Notes: generated by a model from the sequence alone, not told the origin. Positions 54,986 to 64,000 are shown, counted from the first letter of the stretch. The stretch is DNA of 64,000 nt from Gammaproteobacteria bacterium (GCA_021772975.1 JAJFKY010000002.1:106559-170558), one strand, 5' to 3'. Program-made: numbers and translations.

Positions 54986-55031
54986 TATTTCAATTGTGAG
55001 TTGATGCTTGCGCTAATCAATATCCTACTAG

Positions 55032-56384
55032 TTACATGACACCATAGGCGAGCATGGCATCGGCGACTTTGGTAAAGCCGGCGATATTCGCACCCTGAAC
55101 GTAGTCGATACCGTCCTTGCCCTCACCATATTGGCGACACTTGTCGTGAATATCCTGCATGATGCTACGCAGTCGCCCATCCAGTTCGGACCGTTCCCAG
55201 GTCTGACGCATGGAATTCTGTGACATTTCCAGCCCTGATACCGCCACCCCGCCGGCATTGGCCGCTTTGCTGGGGGCATAGATAATTTTCGCATCCAGAA
55301 ATAAATCCACCCCCGCCTGAACGGTGGGCATATTGGCGCCTTCGGAAACCGCCTTGCAGCCATTTTTGAGTAAAGCCCTGGCATCGTCTTCGCACAGTTC
55401 ATTCTGGGTAGCGCAGGGCATGGCGATATCACAGTCAACCTGCCAGGGTGTTTTGTCGGCATGATAGTCACAGCCGAATTCATCGGCATATTCCTTGATG
55501 CGGCCGCGCCGTTCGTTTTTCAGTTCTTTGAGAAAGGCCAGCTTGTCCTCATCAAAGCCGTGCTTGTCATGTATAAAGCCATCTGAATCCGAGGCCGTCA
55601 GTACTTTGGCGCCCAGGTCGATGAGCTTTTCGATGGCATGCTGGGCAACATTGCCGGAACCGGAAACAATCGCGGTCTGGCCATCAATCTGCCGGTCTTT
55701 GACCGCCATCGCGTCCTGCAGAAAATAGACCGCGCCATAACCGGTGGCTTCGGTGCGGATCAGACTGCCGCCGAAGGCCAGGCCCTTGCCGGTCAGTACC
55801 CCGGTAAACTTGTTGGCCAGCCGTTTGTACTGGCCGAACAGATAGGAGATTTCGCGTGCGCCGACCCCGATATCCCCGGCCGGCACGTCGGTGTCCGGAC
55901 CGATATGCCGATACATTTCATTCATGAACGATTGGCAAAAGCGCATCACTTCACGATCAGATTTGTCCCTGGGGCTGAAATTGGAACCGCCCTTGCCGCC
56001 GCCCATCGGCAGGCCGGTCAGGCTGTTTTTAAGGGTTTGCTCGAAGGCCAGAAACTTGAACAGATCGACGGTTACTTCATGATGAAAACGCAGGCCGCCC
56101 TTGTAAGGGCCGATGGAGTTGCTGTGCTGAACACGAAAGCCGCGGTTGACATGAATATTGCGCTCATCATCCTCCCAGCATACCCGGAAGCTGATAATCC
56201 GGTCGGGTTCGGTCAGACGTTCCAGCACCATGGCTTCCTGATATTCGGGGTGCTGGTGGATAAACGGGAGAATATTCTTGGCGACCTCATAAACAGCCTG
56301 ATGGAAATAGGGTTCATCCGGATTGCGCAGCTTGAGGCCATGCATAAAATCTGCCAGGCGCTGTTCGTTCGATTGACTCATCAT
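55032..56384 (-). CDS. gdhA: NADP-specific glutamate dehydrogenase
   Basis: A 450-residue enzyme that makes glutamate from 2-oxoglutarate and ammonia with NADPH. The hexameric bacterial type is shown by the length, the KGGLRFH block, the catalytic Lys in PMGGGKGGS, and VPAGDIGVGAREI. The cofactor loop IVSGSGNVAQ (about 235-245) and the C-terminal EGANMPTVQAG are also present. The ATGATG at 56384 is a fitting start, as GGGGA lies before it. The gene ends 46 bases before the start of the electron-transfer cluster and could be transcribed into it, though its role is basic nitrogen assimilation. Confidence 0.95.
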   Translation of the reverse strand: MMSQSNEQRLADFMHGLKLRNPDEPYFHQAVYEVAKNILPFIHQHPEYQEAMVLERLTEPDRIISFRVCWEDDERNIHVNRGFRVQHSNSIGPYKGGLRFHHEVTVDLFKFLAFEQTLKNSLTGLPMGGGKGGSNFSPRDKSDREVMRFCQSFMNEMYRHIGPDTDVPAGDIGVGAREISYLFGQYKRLANKFTGVLTGKGLAFGGSLIRTEATGYGAVYFLQDAMAVKDRQIDGQTAIVSGSGNVAQHAIEKLIDLGAKVLTASDSDGFIHDKHGFDEDKLAFLKELKNERRGRIKEYADEFGCDYHADKTPWQVDCDIAMPCATQNELCEDDARALLKNGCKAVSEGANMPTVQAGVDLFLDAKIIYAPSKAANAGGVAVSGLEMSQNSMRQTWERSELDGRLRSIMQDIHDKCRQYGEGKDGIDYVQGANIAGFTKVADAMLAYGVM

Positions 56385-56623
56385 TAATCCCCGAGATTCT
56401 AGATTGTCATTATTTTGGCTAATATAGCATGCCTGTTGACATTGGCCTGCCGATGCCAATTACGGGGCCAATCACGCGCCCAATCAGGCGGATGGAAACC
56501 TGGCTGCTGCTATTTGGCAATGGCTGGCACGCAGTCCCGGGTGAGCATCGCTAAGCAATTGACTGAATCTAACGGGCTGATCCATTGGCAGGGTCATTCC
56601 TGAGCGCTGCATTAAGTCAGGTT

Positions 56624-56653
56624 TTGACACTGACAGAACTGACTTGGTGTTAT
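56624..56653 (+). promoter_or_regulatory. Possible promoter of the sigma factor-kinase operon
   Basis: TTGACA at 56624-56629, 18 bases, then TGTTAT at 56648-56653, about 50 bases before the ECF gene. Between gdhA and this site (56385-56620) I see no other structure or gene. Confidence 0.4.
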
Positions 56654-56704
56654 ATTTAAATATTAGAGCGTGCCCAGGCGGCTTTAGATCGCCGGAGAAG
56701 ACAT

Positions 56705-57268
56705 ATGAGTCAACAGGCTGATATCACTCAGTTATTGGTTTCCGCCCGCAATGGTGATCAGAACGCCCATCAGGAACTGGTCGCCAAGGTGTATGCTCAG
56801 TTGCACAGCCTGGCGCATCGACAAATTGTGCGCACCGGCAACAGTCCGACTTTATGCACCACCGCTGTTGTCAATGAGGCCTATCTCAAGCTGTTTGGAA
56901 AGCAGGATGCCAGCTGGGAAAATCGGCAGCATTTTTTTGCCTGCGCGGCGCTGGCCATGCGGCAATTGTTGATTGACTATGCCCGCCGGCGCAAAGCCGG
57001 TAAGCGCAGCGCGGAAGTGCCGATGCCGACGATTGAACCGCAGGTCGGTGAAAGCGTCAGCATCAATCTGGATGAACTGCTGGAACTGGATGCAGCGCTG
57101 ACGCGCCTGCAGGCGGTTGATGACCGGTTGGGCAAACTGGTGGAGTTGCGTTTCTTTTCCGGCCTGACTGTCGAGCAGGTGTCCGAGATATTCAATTGCT
57201 CCAGCCGCACGGTGGTGCGCGACTGGCGCCGGGCCAGAGCATTTCTGAATGCCGCGGTCGCGGCCTGA
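56705..57268 (+). CDS. ECF sigma factor with Thr-Thr in region 2
   Basis: A 187-residue sigma-70 family factor of the TIGR02999 type (RIVRTGNSPTL, NEAYLKLFG, QHFFACAALAMRQLLIDYARRR). Region 4 carries the helix-turn-helix in TVEQVSEIFNCSSRTVVRDW (about 151-170). Where most ECF factors have acidic residues before the VVNEAYLKL helix, this one has T52-T53 (LCTTAVVNEA). In Vibrio EcfP a Thr at a similar place is phosphorylated by the kinase of the same operon to activate it. Here a Ser/Thr kinase follows 22 bases later, which supports the same control. Phosphorylation is not shown by sequence alone. Confidence 0.85.
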   Translation: MSQQADITQLLVSARNGDQNAHQELVAKVYAQLHSLAHRQIVRTGNSPTLCTTAVVNEAYLKLFGKQDASWENRQHFFACAALAMRQLLIDYARRRKAGKRSAEVPMPTIEPQVGESVSINLDELLELDAALTRLQAVDDRLGKLVELRFFSGLTVEQVSEIFNCSSRTVVRDWRRARAFLNAAVAA

Positions 57269-57290
57269 ACAGCAGCGGAGTGTAATCCTG

Positions 57291-60086
57291 ATGAGCAAGG
57301 CTAACTTTCCTGATGCCCATACCTGGGACACCATCCAGACATTGTTTGATCAGGCTGTTGATTTAAGTCCAGCCGAGCAGACCACTTTTGTTGACGGCTT
57401 ACAGGTCAGCAGTGAAGTGCGTGAGTGGCTGCAGAGGTTGCTGGCCGGTGACCGCCGGCAACAGGGAGTGATCGATCAGTCTATCGAGCAGATTGCCGGT
57501 GTACTGCTGGAGCAGACACCCGATACGGCGGCACCGTTTGACGCGGAAGCCTGGGTCGGGCGTGAGTTCGGCGCATATAAAACCATCTCGGAACTGGGGC
57601 GCGGGGGCATGTCGATAGTGATGCTGGCCGAGCGCGCGGATGGCCGGTTTGAGAAACAGGTGGCGTTAAAGCTGATCAAACCGGGTCCTTATACCACCAT
57701 CAGCAGCGAGCGGTTGAATGAAGAAACCCGCATCCTGGCCAGACTGCAGCATCCCAATATCGCGCACCTGCTGGATGCCGGTATCAGTGCCGATGGCATG
57801 CCGTATACCGTGATGGAGCATTGCCCGGGAGATGCGCTGACCCGGCATTGTGATGTGCACCAGTTATCGCTGGCGGCGCGGCTACGGATGCTGCAGAACA
57901 TCTGCTCGGCGGTGCATTATGCGCACCGCAATCTGGTTGTGCATCGTGACCTTAAACCGTCGAATATTCTGGTGCAGCCGGACGGTACGCCCAAGCTGGT
58001 GGATTTTGGCATCGCCGGGATTCTTGACAGGTCGGCCGATCAGGCCATGTGGGCCACTTTATTGACACCGGAATATGCTGCCCCCGAGCAGTTCGGTAAT
58101 GATACCGTGAGCACTGCCAGTGATATTTATGCGCTTGGCACATTGCTATATGAGTTGCTGAGCGGCCAGCGGCCATTTTCGGTTGCGCGTAATGATCTGA
58201 CCGCACTGCAGCAGTCCAAGCGCAATAATGACTATCTGTTACCGTCGGCCGCGGTGCGTCAACAGGCGGACGCAACCGCTGCTGGAATCCGGGGTTTCAA
58301 TAGCAATGGGGCCTGGGTCAGGGCGCTGCAGGGTGATCTGGACGCCATTGTGCAACGGGCGTTAGCCGGTGATGCCAGTCAGCGTTATCCATCAGCCCAG
58401 GCCATGGCTGACGATATTGAGCATTATCTGACTCACTATCCGGTCAACGCCCGGACCGGTGGCTCTGGGGGTGGCCGTAGCTATCAATTTAAGCGCTGGT
58501 TGCAGCGCAACCGGCTGGCGGCGGCCGCCATCAGCGGGGTCGTCGGTAGTCTGGTGATCGGCCTGGGCTTTGCCCTGTGGCAAGCCGACGTAGCCCGTGC
58601 CAATGCTGATCGGGCTGAGTCGGTACAGGGTTTTCTGCTGGAAATTTTTGCCGCGGCTGATCCTTATGTGAATCAGCAAAACCCGATTCCGGTCAACGAT
58701 CTGGTCAATCAGCAGGCTGCACGGATCAACCAGGCGTTTGCTGATCGGGCGGAGATTCGTCTGGAGTTGCAGCAGGTGCTGGCGGAAGTACAGGGCAATC
58801 TGGGCAATCATGAGCAATCGCTGTTGATTTATGAAGATGTCCTGGCGGTCATGTATGACAGCGATGCCAGCGCGACGGAACTGGCCCGGATTCACACCGC
58901 CATCGCCGCTCAGCTGGAAGCGCAGGGGCAACTGGAGCAGGCGCTGGAACAGGCAGAGCAGGCTGTTGCCTTGGCGCCGCTGACCAGTTCAGCGAATATT
59001 GTGGCCATCGATGCGTTGCGCACAAAAGCATCCATTCTCAGTGAACTGCGGCGTAATCCCGAAGCGGTTGAGCTGTTAAGTGCCGCACTGGAGCATCGCG
59101 AGCAGATTATGCAGCTGCCGGATGGCCGGGCAATGCTGGGCCATCTGCTGGCTGACTTAAGCGAAAAAGACGGCTTTACCGGCGCCACCGAAAGCGCTTT
59201 GCAGCGGCATGCCGAAGCCATGGCGTTGTTCCAGCAGGCTTATCCCGCCCTGCACCCGGAAGTTGCCAATGCCTATGCCCGGCTGGCGGGTATCAACCGT
59301 GCGGCCGGCCAGTTTGCCGAGGCAGCCACGGCCAGCTATCAGGCGGCGCGGCAAAGCCGGCAGATTTTTGGCCTGGAGCATACCCATAGCTTGCGCCATG
59401 ACACCGCGCTGGCGGTGGATATGGCCTATCTGAAATGTCATGCCGAGGCGATCGGTTTGTATCAGGGCGTGGTTGATCGCTATCAGACGGTTTATGGCCC
59501 CGACAATATCATGACGGCCAATGCTCTGTTAAACCTGTCCTCGATGAAACGCCGGACCAAAGAACATCAGTCCGCACTGGCGGATATCGAGCAGACGTTG
59601 AGTATCTATGCCCGGCAAAATGAACCCGCTACCGATATGCAGGCCTTTGCATTTGGCATCAAGGCGCAGTTGCTGTTTAGTCTGGAGCGCTTGGATGAGG
59701 CTGAAACGTTCAGCCTGAAAGCATTGGAAACCATGCGCGGCGCAGTGGGAGAACAGCATCCACAGGCGCTGCGTATACAGGTCGGGCATGGCTCCATGCT
59801 GATCAAAAGCCGGCGCTACAGCGAGGCAGTCGAGTATTTGCTGCCCGCCTACACACAGTTACAGACAACCCTTGGGGATGACTCGGGGCATAGCAAAGAT
59901 GCCGCCGCCAAACTGGCGGCGGCCTATCAGCAGCTTGGTCAGGGCGAAGCGGCGCAGCTATTGATCCAGCAGCACAGCCTGCCGGCGGAGCAGGTTGCCG
60001 CACAGCTGGCCGTGCCGGCGGCAGCTAACGGCAACCCGCAATCGCAATGTGAATTACCGGCCAGCATTGATCTGGCGGCGCTGTAG
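57291..60086 (+). CDS. Ser/Thr protein kinase with TPR domain
   Basis: A 931-residue protein, with the start at 57291 (GGAG about 13 bases upstream). After about 85 variable residues comes a Hanks-type kinase (about 95-380): ELGRGGMS loop, VALKLI with the ATP-binding Lys, HRDLKPSNILV with the catalytic Asp, LVDFGIAG, and PEYAAPEQF. A membrane segment lies at about 409-430. The rest holds about 10 tetratricopeptide-like helices (QAAR, ALE repeats; 440-900) that face the periplasm. The kinase would sense something through the TPR part and modify the sigma factor made just upstream. All key catalytic residues are present. Confidence 0.87.
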   Translation: MSKANFPDAHTWDTIQTLFDQAVDLSPAEQTTFVDGLQVSSEVREWLQRLLAGDRRQQGVIDQSIEQIAGVLLEQTPDTAAPFDAEAWVGREFGAYKTISELGRGGMSIVMLAERADGRFEKQVALKLIKPGPYTTISSERLNEETRILARLQHPNIAHLLDAGISADGMPYTVMEHCPGDALTRHCDVHQLSLAARLRMLQNICSAVHYAHRNLVVHRDLKPSNILVQPDGTPKLVDFGIAGILDRSADQAMWATLLTPEYAAPEQFGNDTVSTASDIYALGTLLYELLSGQRPFSVARNDLTALQQSKRNNDYLLPSAAVRQQADATAAGIRGFNSNGAWVRALQGDLDAIVQRALAGDASQRYPSAQAMADDIEHYLTHYPVNARTGGSGGGRSYQFKRWLQRNRLAAAAISGVVGSLVIGLGFALWQADVARANADRAESVQGFLLEIFAAADPYVNQQNPIPVNDLVNQQAARINQAFADRAEIRLELQQVLAEVQGNLGNHEQSLLIYEDVLAVMYDSDASATELARIHTAIAAQLEAQGQLEQALEQAEQAVALAPLTSSANIVAIDALRTKASILSELRRNPEAVELLSAALEHREQIMQLPDGRAMLGHLLADLSEKDGFTGATESALQRHAEAMALFQQAYPALHPEVANAYARLAGINRAAGQFAEAATASYQAARQSRQIFGLEHTHSLRHDTALAVDMAYLKCHAEAIGLYQGVVDRYQTVYGPDNIMTANALLNLSSMKRRTKEHQSALADIEQTLSIYARQNEPATDMQAFAFGIKAQLLFSLERLDEAETFSLKALETMRGAVGEQHPQALRIQVGHGSMLIKSRRYSEAVEYLLPAYTQLQTTLGDDSGHSKDAAAKLAAAYQQLGQGEAAQLLIQQHSLPAEQVAAQLAVPAAANGNPQSQCELPASIDLAAL

Positions 60087-60142
60087 TCCGCCAGACAGTT
60101 TGTTATGAAATGCTGCGATCAGCAGCCGCGTATCTGTTCAGC

Positions 60143-61153
60143 CTAGTAAACGTTACCCGAGCCGAAATCCAGAATTGGTGTCAGCGTGCCGCTATAGGCG
60201 TTGCCGGTGGCGTCGTTCAGATGTGCGTCGCTGTTGAAAATGATTCCGGTGTTATCGTCATAAATCTTGTTAAAGATCACTTCGTTTTTGTAGACCCTGG
60301 CCGTTGAGCTCGTGCCCAGTCCCAGGATGACGCCGGTGTTAAAACCGATGCTGTGATTGCCCGAGAAATGATTGAAGCGGCTTTCGTTGACACCGCTGGA
60401 CAGGCAGCGGCTACCGGCATCGGCATAGATAGCCAGGCCGACATCGCCGACCCGCAGCGAGTTGCCGGTGACAATATTGGATGAGGAATCATTCATGCGC
60501 AGCGCGGTATAACCGGTTTCCAGCACGGTGTTGTCATAGATCTGGTTGTCTACGCTGCCCTCCAGTGAAATACCGTAATCCATGCTCTGCCAGATCAGAT
60601 TACTTTTGATGGTGTTGTCCGCGGTGCCGGAGCCGCATATTTCAACACCGATCCGGGTCATATAAAACTCGTTATCAGCCACCACGTTGTCCATCGCCAC
60701 CTTACCGGCGATGTGGTTGAGAATGGCTACGCCACGTGAGGAAGTCTTGATAAAATCATTGCCTCTGATATCAGCATGGCTTCCGGCTGACACGATGACG
60801 CCCTCGCCGAGATTGTAGAAAACACTGTCGTAGACTTTCAGGCTGTTGACGTCAGAAGTGTTGACCCCGACCCAGAAATCTTTAATGACGCCGTTCTTGA
60901 TGGTCACGTTGTTGTGGTCGTTGATCGCGATGCCACCCAGCGAGCTGGTGCCCGACAGGGTGTACCCATTGAGATCGACAGTCACATTATCGGCGAATAC
61001 TTCCAGCGCATAGAAGCCTGTGGTGCAGTGCAGGTCGGTGGTCAGCGTGACATTCGAGAAGATCAGGTCACCACAGCTTAACGCGGAAGCAGATGCATTC
61101 AGCAAGCCACCGCACAGCGCTGTCAAAAGGTAGTATTTGAGTTTATTTTTCAT
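60143..61153 (-). CDS. Secreted right-handed beta-helix protein
   Basis: A 336-residue exported protein with a signal peptide ending at ASASA. From about 45 on, the short repeats (NNVTIKNGVIKDFWVGVN, DNTVLETGYTALRMNDSSSN, NIVTGNSL) are those of NosD/PbH1-type parallel beta-helices. Polysaccharide lyases and adhesins share this fold. No catalytic residues are clear. It is the last of three co-directed secreted genes. Confidence 0.75.
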   Translation of the reverse strand: MKNKLKYYLLTALCGGLLNASASALSCGDLIFSNVTLTTDLHCTTGFYALEVFADNVTVDLNGYTLSGTSSLGGIAINDHNNVTIKNGVIKDFWVGVNTSDVNSLKVYDSVFYNLGEGVIVSAGSHADIRGNDFIKTSSRGVAILNHIAGKVAMDNVVADNEFYMTRIGVEICGSGTADNTIKSNLIWQSMDYGISLEGSVDNQIYDNTVLETGYTALRMNDSSSNIVTGNSLRVGDVGLAIYADAGSRCLSSGVNESRFNHFSGNHSIGFNTGVILGLGTSSTARVYKNEVIFNKIYDDNTGIIFNSDAHLNDATGNAYSGTLTPILDFGSGNVY

Positions 61154-61200
61154 TGGTTCGGGCTCTCTGTTAAGGAATACAAGGATTAAGTAGATGTAAC

Positions 61201-62364
61201 TCAGCTTTCATAGCCATCAGCAAAAATGAAGTCTTCGTCGTCGCGAATAATCACGCGCACTTCACGTGGATTGCCGATACCGCCCGTGCCGGAAACGGCG
61301 TCGATACGGATGCTGAATTCTTCAGTGCCTTCCACCAGCGCATCATCCAGCAGGTTGATCGTCACCACGCCTGATGTCATGCCATCGGTCAGCGTCAGTA
61401 TGTCGCTGTCGCCGGTATAGTCGGCACCATCGGTGGCGCTGTCGGCAAGCGTGCTCCAGCTGACGTCGATAGCTCCTTCGCTACCATCAATACGCTGCAC
61501 GGTGACGCTGACCGAGCCGGCATTTTCAAACACTTCAACATCCGCCGAGGCCCACTGAAAAACACCCGCCTGAGGTGCGGGCAGTGCCCACAGCGCATCC
61601 AGGTCCGCCGGTTGCCAGGAAGCATCAAATGGAGAAGGCGAGAAGGACAGCTCGAAGAATGCCCCGGGACCGCCCGGGATCACTTCAATCACATCCTCGT
61701 CCTGAAAGGCGTTACCCAGGATAGACAGGTCGGTATCGACACTCAGCAGCAGTCGGCCGCCGCCTAGAATATGCAATGCATCAACGTTCTGTTGCAGCCC
61801 GAGGGTCCGGAACAGACTGAATCCGGCGCTATCATTCCAGGCAATCAGATCGCTGGGGCGATAGGCGACGCCGCTGATCTCGGCATCAATATCAATGGAA
61901 AACACGATGTCGCAGTTATCTATCGAGCGGCTGACGGCATCGACATTGACATTATCAGGAATGCCTTCCGCCTGAGCATCCAGGATTTTACTGCCGTTGG
62001 TGGCAAAAACATCACCAGGCCGCATCACCGTGCCGTTGATTTCCGCGCTGGCATCCAGGCTGAATAAACGCGGACCACAGGCGTCACTGTTGTGATAGGC
62101 ATCCACATCGGCGTTGTCCAGGCCATTGAAAAAGCCGGTGGCATCGGCGGTGCCCAGTGACAGGTCGAACATGGTGATGCTGTCATCGTCGAGTATCTGG
62201 GTAGTAGCACCGCCGGTGCCTGGCAGGGTGCTGTCAATATCACTGGAGAACTGCAGTTCCTGCAGCTCGGTCGGGGTTTGTGCATGCGCATTCAGTGTCA
62301 TGGCGAAAATCAGACCAATGGCTGTGAGCATCTGCATGCCGAATAACTGGAAGTGATTCAACAT
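61201..62364 (-). CDS. Secreted Calx-beta-like protein with DGYES tail
   Basis: A 387-residue protein with a signal peptide ending at NAHAQ; starts at 62385 and 62364 are both possible. The central part (about 30-270) has short strands with aspartates (DNADVDAYHNSDACGP, DCDIVFSIDID-like strands). The C-terminal 100 residues form a Calx-beta domain (VFENAGSVSVTVQRIDGSEG, DYTGDSDILTLTDGMTSG, FSIRIDAVSG). It ends DDEDFIFADGYES, like the DGFE end of the 18.4-kb propeller protein. That shared tail may be a surface-sorting or processing signal. Confidence 0.7.
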   Translation of the reverse strand: MLNHFQLFGMQMLTAIGLIFAMTLNAHAQTPTELQELQFSSDIDSTLPGTGGATTQILDDDSITMFDLSLGTADATGFFNGLDNADVDAYHNSDACGPRLFSLDASAEINGTVMRPGDVFATNGSKILDAQAEGIPDNVNVDAVSRSIDNCDIVFSIDIDAEISGVAYRPSDLIAWNDSAGFSLFRTLGLQQNVDALHILGGGRLLLSVDTDLSILGNAFQDEDVIEVIPGGPGAFFELSFSPSPFDASWQPADLDALWALPAPQAGVFQWASADVEVFENAGSVSVTVQRIDGSEGAIDVSWSTLADSATDGADYTGDSDILTLTDGMTSGVVTINLLDDALVEGTEEFSIRIDAVSGTGGIGNPREVRVIIRDDEDFIFADGYES

Positions 62365-62375
62365 GGGTCGCCCAA

Positions 62376-63206
62376 TCAAGGGCATGCGGCCAGGCCGCAG
62401 CGATTGGCGTCTACCGCAAAAGCACTGCCGTCCAGCTGACCCATGTCATTGTCTTCGATTAAATTCCGTCCATACACGGAGTTACCGCCAAAATCGACGC
62501 CAAACCCCATATTGCCGCTGACCACGTTATCCAGCAGTGAGCAGGTAAAACAGCGAATGCCATCGCCGCCATTGTCCAGTGATTGATTGCCGATAACCAC
62601 GCTGCGGGGGTTGGTAAAGATACCGCGCCCGCTATTGCCTCTGGCAACGTTGCCACTCACATGGCCGGCGAGGAAAAACCCGTCGCCACCGTTGCGGCGG
62701 GCAATATTATTGGAAAAATGGCCGAAATCATTGGCGTTGGAGATGCCAAAACTGGCGTTTTCGGTTACGGTCAGATGGGTGATGCGGCAACCCCCGGAGC
62801 AGGCAACCGCGCCAAAGCCCATGCCCCGAATCCAGCCGTTGGTAATCACCACCTCTTGCGCAGTCCCGGCGGTTTGAATCCCGATACCAGTTCCGCTGGG
62901 GCTGCAGGATGTTACCGGATTTCCGGTACAACTGGCCGGGCCGATGATTGAGAAGCCGTTCAGATCAAGCGTCACCTGCGAAACCATGACGTCAATGGCG
63001 GTCCGATTTTCACCTGCGCCTAATACCGTCACATCAAGGTTGCTGGTCAGACGGTAGCTGCCGGGTTCGTCGATGGTAATCGGAAACCCGCCACTGTCGC
63101 CACTGAAGCAACCGAACACAACACAGGCCTGATTGATTTCGCGGACGCCATCAACAGCCAGCGCGGGCAGGGCCAACAGGGCAATAAGGAACAGCAGCTT
63201 TTGCAT
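62376..63206 (-). CDS. Secreted beta-helix protein
   Basis: A 276-residue exported protein, with GGAGA before the ATG at 63206 and a signal peptide ending at LALPALA. Mature strands (VTLDLNGFSIIG, VVITNGWIRGMGFGAVAC, GISNANDFGHFSNNIARR, GNVARGNSGRG) mark a right-handed beta-helix. It has many Cys pairs that may stabilise turns. First gene of a three-gene secreted set (gaps 11 and 47 bases). Confidence 0.75.
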   Translation of the reverse strand: MQKLLFLIALLALPALAVDGVREINQACVVFGCFSGDSGGFPITIDEPGSYRLTSNLDVTVLGAGENRTAIDVMVSQVTLDLNGFSIIGPASCTGNPVTSCSPSGTGIGIQTAGTAQEVVITNGWIRGMGFGAVACSGGCRITHLTVTENASFGISNANDFGHFSNNIARRNGGDGFFLAGHVSGNVARGNSGRGIFTNPRSVVIGNQSLDNGGDGIRCFTCSLLDNVVSGNMGFGVDFGGNSVYGRNLIEDNDMGQLDGSAFAVDANRCGLAACP

Positions 63207-63543
63207 AATAGTCTCCAGGCTATGGTTTGGTGATAACAGTTGTTCAATTAAACGCAGATACGGGTCATCGCAGGACACGCCGATGCCAACAGCCGGTCAA
63301 TCCGGTGCGCTGCCTGTGTGTTTACTGCTGGTGCTGAACAGGTGGCTATGCATGAGCCTGGGGTTGTCGCCTCCTGCCAGGCCGTGATTTGAGTAGGCCA
63401 CAGCGGTGCCTCAGGCTTTATCAGTGGCCTGAAATGCGATCGCACCAGCAGTCAGGCCCGCGCATTCGGACCTGCCGGCAACGCCGGTTTAGGTCGCTGA
63501 CCCGCCTGGAACGGCTGTTTTTGAAATATATTTGTAATAGGTG

Positions 63544-63571
63544 TTGACAAGCGCCCGGCGGTGTCTAAAAT
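63544..63571 (+). promoter_or_regulatory. rrn promoter P1
   Basis: TTGACA (63544-63549), 16 bases, TAAAAT (63566-63571). An AT-rich stretch before it (TTTTTGAAATATATTTGTAA) is like an UP element. The space 63207-63520 has no gene; a CCGGC/GCCGG hairpin near 63475 may end transcription there. Confidence 0.7.
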
Positions 63572-63654
63572 ACGCGCCTTCGCTCTGGCAAAACGTCATT
63601 GTTCAGCCGGATCGAAACGACCCAGGTTCAGGTAAAATTTTTTGGTCAAGACTG

Positions 63655-63682
63655 TTGACTCTGAAACAAACCGGGATATAAT
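63655..63682 (+). promoter_or_regulatory. rrn promoter P2
   Basis: TTGACT (63655-63660), 16 bases, TATAAT (63677-63682), about 110 bases after P1, the usual tandem arrangement of rRNA operons. Confidence 0.75.
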
Positions 63683-63718
63683 GGTCGGCCCAGTTCGCGA
63701 AAGGCGAAGGGGTTTTTA

Positions 63719-63728
63719 TTCTTTAACA
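63719..63728 (+). promoter_or_regulatory. boxA antitermination site
   Basis: TTCTTTAACA matches the boxA consensus (TGCTCTTTAACA) apart from the first bases and lies in the rRNA leader between P2 and 16S, where Nus factors bind the RNA. Confidence 0.6.
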
Positions 63729-63873
63729 GTTTATGCAGGTAATTTGTGTGGGCGTTCGGATGGGTGCCAAACCTATCGGAACGACCAACGTTATTTCTAG
63801 TAGTTATTCTAGTTTAGCGAGGATCGTTTTGGTTAAAGACTTTCGATTTTCTTAATGAGAATCAAACACTTTT

Positions 63874-64000
63874 AAACTGAAGAGTTTGATCCTGGCTCAG
63901 ATTGAACGCTGGCGGCATGCTTAACACATGCAAGTCGAACGGTAACAGCAGAGCTTGCTCTGGCTGACGAGTGGCGGACGGGTGAGTAATACGTAGGAAC
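63874..64000 (+). rRNA. rrs: 16S ribosomal RNA, 5' part (cut by window end)
   Basis: Begins AAACTGAAGAGTTTGATCC, the standard 5' end of bacterial 16S, followed by the conserved CTGGCTCAG and ACGCTGGCGGCATGC stretch and the V1 region. The V1 helix around AGAGCTTGCTCT and GACGAGTGGCGGACGGG suits Gammaproteobacteria. Only about 127 bases are inside the window. Confidence 0.97.

Overview
The window is a chromosomal stretch of a Gram-negative bacterium, most likely a gammaproteobacterium. It ends in the 5' part of a 16S rRNA gene with two sigma-70-type promoters and a boxA. Many products carry signal peptides, lipoboxes, outer-membrane-barrel features or c-type haem sites, which fits a diderm. Base composition is moderate, with AT-richer islands in the integron cassettes and in the SIR2-like gene at 40.8-41.8 kb.

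Layout. 0.5-2.3 kb: a small cluster with two DUF2589 proteins and a 60-residue zinc-ribbon protein. 2.8-12.8 kb: secreted enzymes (alpha/beta hydrolase with a VWD domain, PHB-depolymerase-type esterase, serine beta-lactamase-like hydrolase), with an unrecognised gene between 237-bp direct repeats. 13-18 kb: an SDR oxidoreductase, an operon with an ECF sigma factor and a putative membrane anti-sigma protein, a small NTF2-like protein and a periplasmic cyclophilin. 18.4-21.7 kb: a secreted BNR/sortilin-type propeller protein. 21.8-26.8 kb: a chromosomal integron, with intI on the minus strand, an attI region and six cassettes on the plus strand, each with a recognisable attC or the remains of one. 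26.8-41 kb: a repeat-rich mosaic with remnants of at least two RAYT-type transposase genes, several families of short inverted-repeat elements, a TetR/metallo-hydrolase pair, a SARP-hydrolase fusion, two glycosyltransferases and a cadherin-like surface protein.

41.9-55.0 kb on the minus strand: the most notable region. Six tightly packed genes encode (in transcription order) a cytosolic FAD/NAD(P) oxidoreductase fused to two cyclic-nucleotide-binding domains and a four-cluster ferredoxin domain, a histidine-rich membrane protein, an inner-membrane FHA-decahaem cytochrome, a lipoprotein with two GlcG/HbpS domains, a putative outer-membrane barrel and a second decahaem cytochrome with LVIVD propeller repeats. 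Together they look like a regulated trans-envelope electron conduit of a kind I do not recognise as described. gdhA (glutamate dehydrogenase) lies upstream.

56.7-60.1 kb: an ECF sigma factor with Thr-Thr where most ECF factors have acidic residues, followed by a Ser/Thr kinase with TPRs. This suggests sigma-factor phosphorylation. 60.1-63.2 kb: three secreted proteins (two beta-helix, one Calx-beta-like). 63.5-64.0 kb: the rRNA operon promoters and the start of 16S rRNA.

All family names come from reading the sequence and from memory. No database search was run.
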